Notes under the pieces: generated by a model
The model's database searches: none
Told to the model about the DNA's origin: nothing
The model's input: the letters and a program-made list of their open reading frames with translations, nothing else
Made by a program: the position numbers and the translations under genes
NCBI RefSeq assembly: GCF_003762835.1
Contig: NZ_RJWA01000007.1
Span: 186,001 to 250,000, forward strand
DNA: 64,000 bases
Direction: 5' to 3'
Source: Micromonospora sp. HM5-17
Lineage (GTDB): Bacteria; Actinomycetota; Actinomycetes; Mycobacteriales; Micromonosporaceae
In this document: piece by piece, positions 60,701 through 64,000 of the stretch
Layout: every line of letters starts with the position of its first letter
How positions within the stretch are numbered: position 1 is the stretch's first letter

Positions 60701-61487
60701 GGACGCGGCGGGTGTGGCCGAGGTGGTGGCGCTCGTGGACGACGGCGCGGCGACCGCCCGGCTGGTCACCATCGCCCGCCAGGACGGTACGTGGACGGCG
60801 GCGACCTGGTGGAGCAGCGGCGCGGGCGGGTTCGACGCCACCCGGGCGACCCTGGCCGCCGGGGACTTCGACGCGGACGGGCGGGACGACGTCGCCACCC
60901 TCTCCGACATCGGAGGCGGGAACCGGCGCCTCGTCAGCTTCCCGTCGACCGGCACCGGCTTCGCCTCGGCGCGGACCGGCTGGGAGGGCTACGTCAGCGA
61001 CGCCACCCCGACGCTGCACATCGACCCGACCCGGAAGTACCGGATCCACCCGGTGCACAGCGGCAAGTGCCTCGACGTTCCGGGTGGGAGCAGCGCCAAC
61101 GACGTCGTGATCGACCAGTGGGACTGCGTCACGACGGCGACGTGGGAGCAGTTCCGCTTCGAGCGGGTCGGCGCCTCGCCGTACTTCCAGATCCGGACCG
61201 CGGCCGAGAAGTGCGTGGACCTCAAGGCGTGGAGCCTGCTGGACGGCACCCCGGTGCTCCAGTACACCTGCCACGACGCGGGGGTGACGAAGCCGAACCA
61301 GCAGTTCCGGCTGGAGTGGGTGTCGGGCAGCGGGTACGAGCCCGTGGTCCGGCTCCAGGTGGTGCACAGCGGCAAGTGTCTGCAGGTCAGTGGCGGCAGC
61401 GTGGCCAACGGGGCGCAGATCGTGCAGACGCCGTGCGCCACGACGCCGCCGCCGGAGGCGCGGTTCATCCTGCGGATGGAGCCGTGA
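57795..61487 (+). CDS. Large secreted protein with FG-GAP repeats and C-terminal ricin lectin
   Basis: A 1230-aa exported protein. A short signal peptide (TLVAALVVGSAVPPGPLF) leads into about 400 residues typical of actinomycete DNRLRE/Rhs-like surface proteins (GTRTLEQYALPIRTRRDGQW; YPVYLDPSY; FFQMRVARLPRATISRAWF). Fibronectin-like segments follow (about 500-730). Then come FG-GAP repeats with Ca-binding loops (DFDGDGRTDLVIFRE, DFDGDGDDDLAAYQG, DFDADGRDDVATLSD; about 740-1065), and a C-terminal ricin-type trefoil (VHSGKCLDVPGGSS, KCVDLKAWS, VHSGKCLQVSGGSV). It probably binds carbohydrate outside the cell. The ATG at 57795 has a GGAGGCGCG site. Confidence 0.83.
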   Translation: MTVWAGITGWSTTLVAALVVGSAVPPGPLFSPADAGGTGARSAEPAAASLTEAARAAETARRTGEPVEILSEGTETSRVFANPSGTRTLEQYALPIRTRRDGQWVPIDTRLVRDPDGRVSPAATPVGLRLSGGGDGPLVAAEQDGAELALSWPTPLPEPILADDTATYPEVLPGVDLQVRVNPVGFSQVLVVKNAAAAKNPALRRIRFGTQTRGLTLREGEDGSTVAVDPSGRPVFSSGPPLMWDSTPAPTGAEGVGARSVATEAPPVGPDPSTAYRQRVMELEVKPGELTVVPDQDLLTGPDTRYPVYLDPSYSAVQYRWTLVSKGAPNKSYWVHDHYREDVRVGTTYGVSEAEARGPWRTFFQMRVARLPRATISRAWFSISMTHTASCSATTVELWHTKLIDPATSVTWNNSGGHWLGGKALFTQSGKANKVTCGQPALLMEFGLSPDTVTPVVQQAVAGADGPQEAIGFGLRIPSAHEDEETYWKRFNPSTARLNIEYNTPPEIPTGVSTVPPTRCGTATAPTVLNTTTPTFSAVGYDRDGDNLVHELEVLSGETVLTRLQSGTVGTGTVARWSPVPAGTLPSGSSGTVFSYRARSRDASLTSGYTDRCYFTVDTTRPAPPVVSSTDYPGATAAIPVGRAGMVTFDPGGAETDVVAYRYGFSPDVTTMWVAAGAQGRASVPITLWPSSPGETGDVRRTLYVRAIDRAGNSSPLSSGYELVARGRTVSDPPVRGDVNGDRRGDVTTLVDHGFGRTAVWNLLAAPDGFHPGYIGWDTDVSGGFPADLVRSAAGDFDGDGRTDLVIFREDADKVVRLFLLRSDGNRFSAASEPVWSGSTFRLSHLKAVAGDFDGDGDDDLAAYQGLVDGQVRLWTFRSDRGAFAAPVSHWDSGAGGPGVAGANLVAGDFDGDGDDDVADVHDVGGARTRLMVHTATAGAFGAPAQVWDSGAGGLDAARSRFVAANVTGDAAGVAEVVALVDDGAATARLVTIARQDGTWTAATWWSSGAGGFDATRATLAAGDFDADGRDDVATLSDIGGGNRRLVSFPSTGTGFASARTGWEGYVSDATPTLHIDPTRKYRIHPVHSGKCLDVPGGSSANDVVIDQWDCVTTATWEQFRFERVGASPYFQIRTAAEKCVDLKAWSLLDGTPVLQYTCHDAGVTKPNQQFRLEWVSGSGYEPVVRLQVVHSGKCLQVSGGSVANGAQIVQTPCATTPPPEARFILRMEP

Positions 61488-61628
61488 CGGCGTGCGCGTC
61501 GGACGACGCCCGTCCGGAGGCACGGAGGCCCGAACCGGCCGCATGGCGGGCCTGCCCGGAAGCGGGATGACGGCCGTCGTGCGGGCGGGGTGACCCGGGT
61601 CCGACGCGTACGACGAGGGGAGGACGCG

Positions 61629-63329
61629 ATGGGGATCGGCCGGCGTACGGGTGCGGTACGGCGCGGGGTGCTGGCCCTGGTGCTGGCGCTCGGCCTGGTG
61701 ACCGCCGGCTCGACCGTGCCGGCCGGAGCCGCCGCAGCCGGTGCCGGGGGACCGGCCGTCGGTGCCAGGGGATCGGCCGGCGCCGCCGCCACCTTCACCA
61801 ACCCGGTCGCCACCAACCGGTCCGACCCGCACATCATCTCCTTCGGCGGGCGGTACTACTACACGAGTACGGACGGGTGTCAGGCCGGCTGGCTCTGTGT
61901 CTGGGAGTCCGCGACGCTGACCGGTCTCGGCGGGGCCACCCGGCACCCGGTGTGGCAGATCCCGGCGTGCCCGGCGCCGAACTGCCGCGAGGTGTGGGCG
62001 CCGGAGATCCACGAGCTCGGGGGGCAGTTCTACATCTACTACACCGCGACCGACGCGACGGAGCACGCGAACCACCGGATCTTCGTGCTGCGGTCCACCA
62101 CCGGCGCGCCCACCGGTCCGTACGTGGAGGCGGACACGGGGTACCCGCACGGCCAGCTCCGGGAGTCCAGCGACCTCTTCGCGATCGACCTGAACGTCTT
62201 CACCGGCCCGGACGGGCGGCTCTACGCCACCTGGTCCGGTTGGCCGACCAGCGCCGGCGGCCGGCAGCACCTCTACATCGCGCCGATGAGCGACCCGCTG
62301 CACATCAGCGGGCCCCGGGTGCAGATCTCGGCCCCGGAGCGGCCCTGGGAGACCGTGCGGTACCCGGTCAACGAGGGTCCGGTCGGCTTCGTCCGCAACG
62401 GGACGACCTTCATCACGTACTCGGCGAGCGCCTGCTGGAGCGACAGCTACGCGGTCGGCCTGCTCACGAACACCTCCGGCAACCTGCTCGACCCCGCCGC
62501 CTGGGTCAAGACCGGTCCGCACTTCAAGTTCCACTCCGGGGTGCGCGGCACGGCGTCGTTCGTACCGATCCAGACCCTCGACGGCGCCGAGACATGGTTT
62601 CTCGTGCACGCCAACACCAACGCCTGCGACCCGGGGCGGGTGCTGCGGGCACAGCGGCTGTACTGGGACCCGACCGGCACCCCGGTGCTCGGCTACCCGG
62701 TGGCCGACGGCGTGCCGCTGCCACCGCCCTCCGGCGAGCTGGGCTCGACGGGTACGCCCAACCCGTACGAGCGGGGCTGGGGAGACGCCTTCGGCGACGC
62801 CGCGATCGGCGACACCGTACACGGCCGGCGTACCGGCGCCTGGACCGTGCTGAGTCCCACCGAGGCGCGGCTCACCTCGTTCGGCGGTACCACCTGGACC
62901 CAGCTGTTCCGGGCCGCCAACCCCAACTACGAGACGTACACCGCCGCGGTCGACGTGCAGTGGGTGGCGACCGGCACCACGTCGGCGTACCCCAAGTACG
63001 GGATGTACGCCTCGTATGCGGACCGGAACAACTACGTGGCGGTCTTCATCGACATCAAGTACCGGGTGCTCGCCACCTTCGCCGTGGTCCAGGGAGTCCC
63101 GGCCGGGTGGCAGAACGCCCCGCTTCCCGCCGGTTTCGTGGCGACCAGCTACCACCGGCTCACCGTCCGCAAGACCGGGGCGACCTACCGGTTCCTGCTC
63201 GACGGTAAGCAGCTGCAGCAGCGGACCTTCTCCGGAGAGTTCCCGGTGCTGCTCAACGGCCAGGTGGGGCTGGTAACCGAGGACACCAAGGCGAACTACC
63301 GCAACCTGGCGATCACCGACACCTGGTGA
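61629..63329 (+). CDS. Secreted GH43 family glycoside hydrolase with C-terminal concanavalin-like domain
   Basis: A 566-aa exported enzyme. The signal peptide (GVLALVLALGLVTAGSTVPA) ends near residue 42. A GH43 propeller spans about 55-365, with candidate catalytic residues in RSDPHIISF (Asp), AIDLNVF (Asp) and VNEGPVGF (Glu), and REVWAPEIH as a conserved turn. A beta-sandwich (about 375-566; WTQLFRAANPNYETYTAAVD, LLDGKQLQQRTFSGE) resembles concanavalin-like accessory domains. It is likely an arabinofuranosidase or xylosidase; the exact bond is unclear. The ATG follows GAGGGGAGGACGCG. Confidence 0.83.
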   Translation: MGIGRRTGAVRRGVLALVLALGLVTAGSTVPAGAAAAGAGGPAVGARGSAGAAATFTNPVATNRSDPHIISFGGRYYYTSTDGCQAGWLCVWESATLTGLGGATRHPVWQIPACPAPNCREVWAPEIHELGGQFYIYYTATDATEHANHRIFVLRSTTGAPTGPYVEADTGYPHGQLRESSDLFAIDLNVFTGPDGRLYATWSGWPTSAGGRQHLYIAPMSDPLHISGPRVQISAPERPWETVRYPVNEGPVGFVRNGTTFITYSASACWSDSYAVGLLTNTSGNLLDPAAWVKTGPHFKFHSGVRGTASFVPIQTLDGAETWFLVHANTNACDPGRVLRAQRLYWDPTGTPVLGYPVADGVPLPPPSGELGSTGTPNPYERGWGDAFGDAAIGDTVHGRRTGAWTVLSPTEARLTSFGGTTWTQLFRAANPNYETYTAAVDVQWVATGTTSAYPKYGMYASYADRNNYVAVFIDIKYRVLATFAVVQGVPAGWQNAPLPAGFVATSYHRLTVRKTGATYRFLLDGKQLQQRTFSGEFPVLLNGQVGLVTEDTKANYRNLAITDTW

Positions 63330-63600
63330 CCCGGGCCTCGTGCCGTTCCGGTCACCCGGCCGGGTCGCCCGCGTGGACGGGATAACGCCCGCCCGCCGCC
63401 GGCCGTGGTGTGTCGCCGACCGGCGTCGACCGTGGGGCGTGCCAGGACCCGCGGCCGATCCGGACCCCCTCCGCCCGCCCGTAACTGTGCAGTTCCTGTG
63501 CATCTCGCCCGGAACGATGGTCAATATCGGGGAATCTGGATGCGGCAACAGATCTGTCGACAGTCCCCGATACGGCTGGGATTACGGGACTGGAGGCGAG

Positions 63601-64000
63601 ATGGACCGTGACCGGAGACCGAGGCACCACCGATGGCGGGTATCACGCCAAGGGGCGACCCGGCGCTGGGCCCGCGGTGTCCGACACGCGCTGGTGCCGG
63701 CGCTGAGCCTGGTGTTGGTCGTCACCATGACGGACGCGCCCGTGTCGGCGCGACCGGCCGAGGAGGACCTGTGGAAACCCCGCGCCGAGCGATCCGTGCC
63801 GGTGCGGAGCGTGACCGTGCCCGAGCCCGAACCCGACCCGGCCGAGCAGCTGGCGCTGCGGGCCACCCCGACGGTGACCTGGCCGACTCCGGGCGCCACG
63901 GAGGTGGTGCTGGACACCGGGACGCGGCGGGCCGTGGCCGGCACCGCCGGCTCGCTGCCGATCCGGGTGGCGCCGGTCGAGGGCGCGACCGCGTCCGGGG
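63601..64000 (+). CDS. Secreted protein N-terminus (Rhs/polymorphic-toxin-like), cut by window end
   Basis: The first 133 codons of a protein start at ATG behind GGAGGCGAG. A long basic region (MDRDRRPRHHRWRVSRQGAT) precedes a hydrophobic helix (LVPALSLVLVVTMTDAPVSA). The mature part contains PEPEPDPAEQ, then a segment ATPTVTWPTPGATEVVLDTG that resembles the opening of large secreted Rhs-repeat or wall-associated proteins of this order. The rest lies outside the window, so this identity is a guess. Confidence 0.6.
   Translation, partial: MDRDRRPRHHRWRVSRQGATRRWARGVRHALVPALSLVLVVTMTDAPVSARPAEEDLWKPRAERSVPVRSVTVPEPEPDPAEQLALRATPTVTWPTPGATEVVLDTGTRRAVAGTAGSLPIRVAPVEGATASG

Noticed and set aside
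59679-63548. Minus-strand open frame of about 1290 codons opposite the FG-GAP and GH43 genes
   Set aside because: The plus-strand genes have signal peptides and clear domains; the minus frame is low-complexity shadow.
1-64000. CRISPR arrays, insertion sequences, phage or integrase genes
   Set aside because: I saw no regularly spaced repeats, transposase, integrase or Cas motifs on either strand.

Overview
The window is very GC-rich (over 70% by eye), uses many GTG starts and 4-bp GTGA or ATGA gene overlaps, and carries typical actinomycete families: ROK and LacI regulators, an AfsR/SARP regulator, HelR with its rifamycin-associated element, and large secreted ricin-lectin/FG-GAP proteins. 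I infer an actinomycete of the Micromonosporaceae (Micromonospora or a close relative). This is a chromosomal stretch of accessory metabolism. I saw no CRISPR array, insertion sequence or phage module.

Left part (1-11.2 kb): a divergent locus in which a ROK repressor, an M81 peptidase and a ROK sugar kinase (minus strand) face an oligopeptide-type ABC importer (binding protein, two permeases, a fused double ATPase) and cutC (plus strand). This looks like uptake and processing of a peptide or glycopeptide. Then comes helR (11.8-14.0 kb), an RNA-polymerase recycling ATPase linked to rifamycin tolerance, with a clear 19-bp rifamycin-associated element in its long leader.

14.1-20.9 kb is the most unusual region. 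A tRNA-like sequence with a 10-bp acceptor helix but no recognisable anticodon arm lies 24 bp upstream of five translationally coupled genes: a zinc-ribbon/SDR protein lacking the catalytic tyrosine, a ribonuclease-inhibitor-type LRR protein, an ankyrin protein with a large unassigned N-terminus, a MoxR AAA ATPase, and an HExxH/VWA protein. The layout recalls MoxR-VWA chaperone or conflict systems and RNA-scaffolded machines, but I do not recognise it as a described system.

21-33.9 kb is an arabinose regulon: two convergent paralogous LacI regulators, a secreted GH43 endo-arabinanase, a ChvE/MmsAB-type sugar importer and araBDA. Two promoters share one architecture, TTGAC(C/T) followed by a palindromic operator over the -10. 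An identical 14-mer is found upstream of one lacI gene and upstream of araB.

33.9-54 kb holds single genes and small modules: a glycosyltransferase-WS/DGAT fusion, a membrane alpha/beta hydrolase, a NIPA/DMT transporter, an ArsR/flavoprotein divergent pair, a DUF1906 secreted protein, an MFS exporter, a FadR regulator with an aldo/keto reductase, an ECF41-type sigma factor converging on an FAD oxidoreductase, and gene remains (a headless TetR next to an ABC-2 permease, and a short MFS fragment). 54.8-64 kb holds an AfsR-type regulator, two secreted carbohydrate-active or adhesive proteins, and the start of another secreted protein cut by the window edge.
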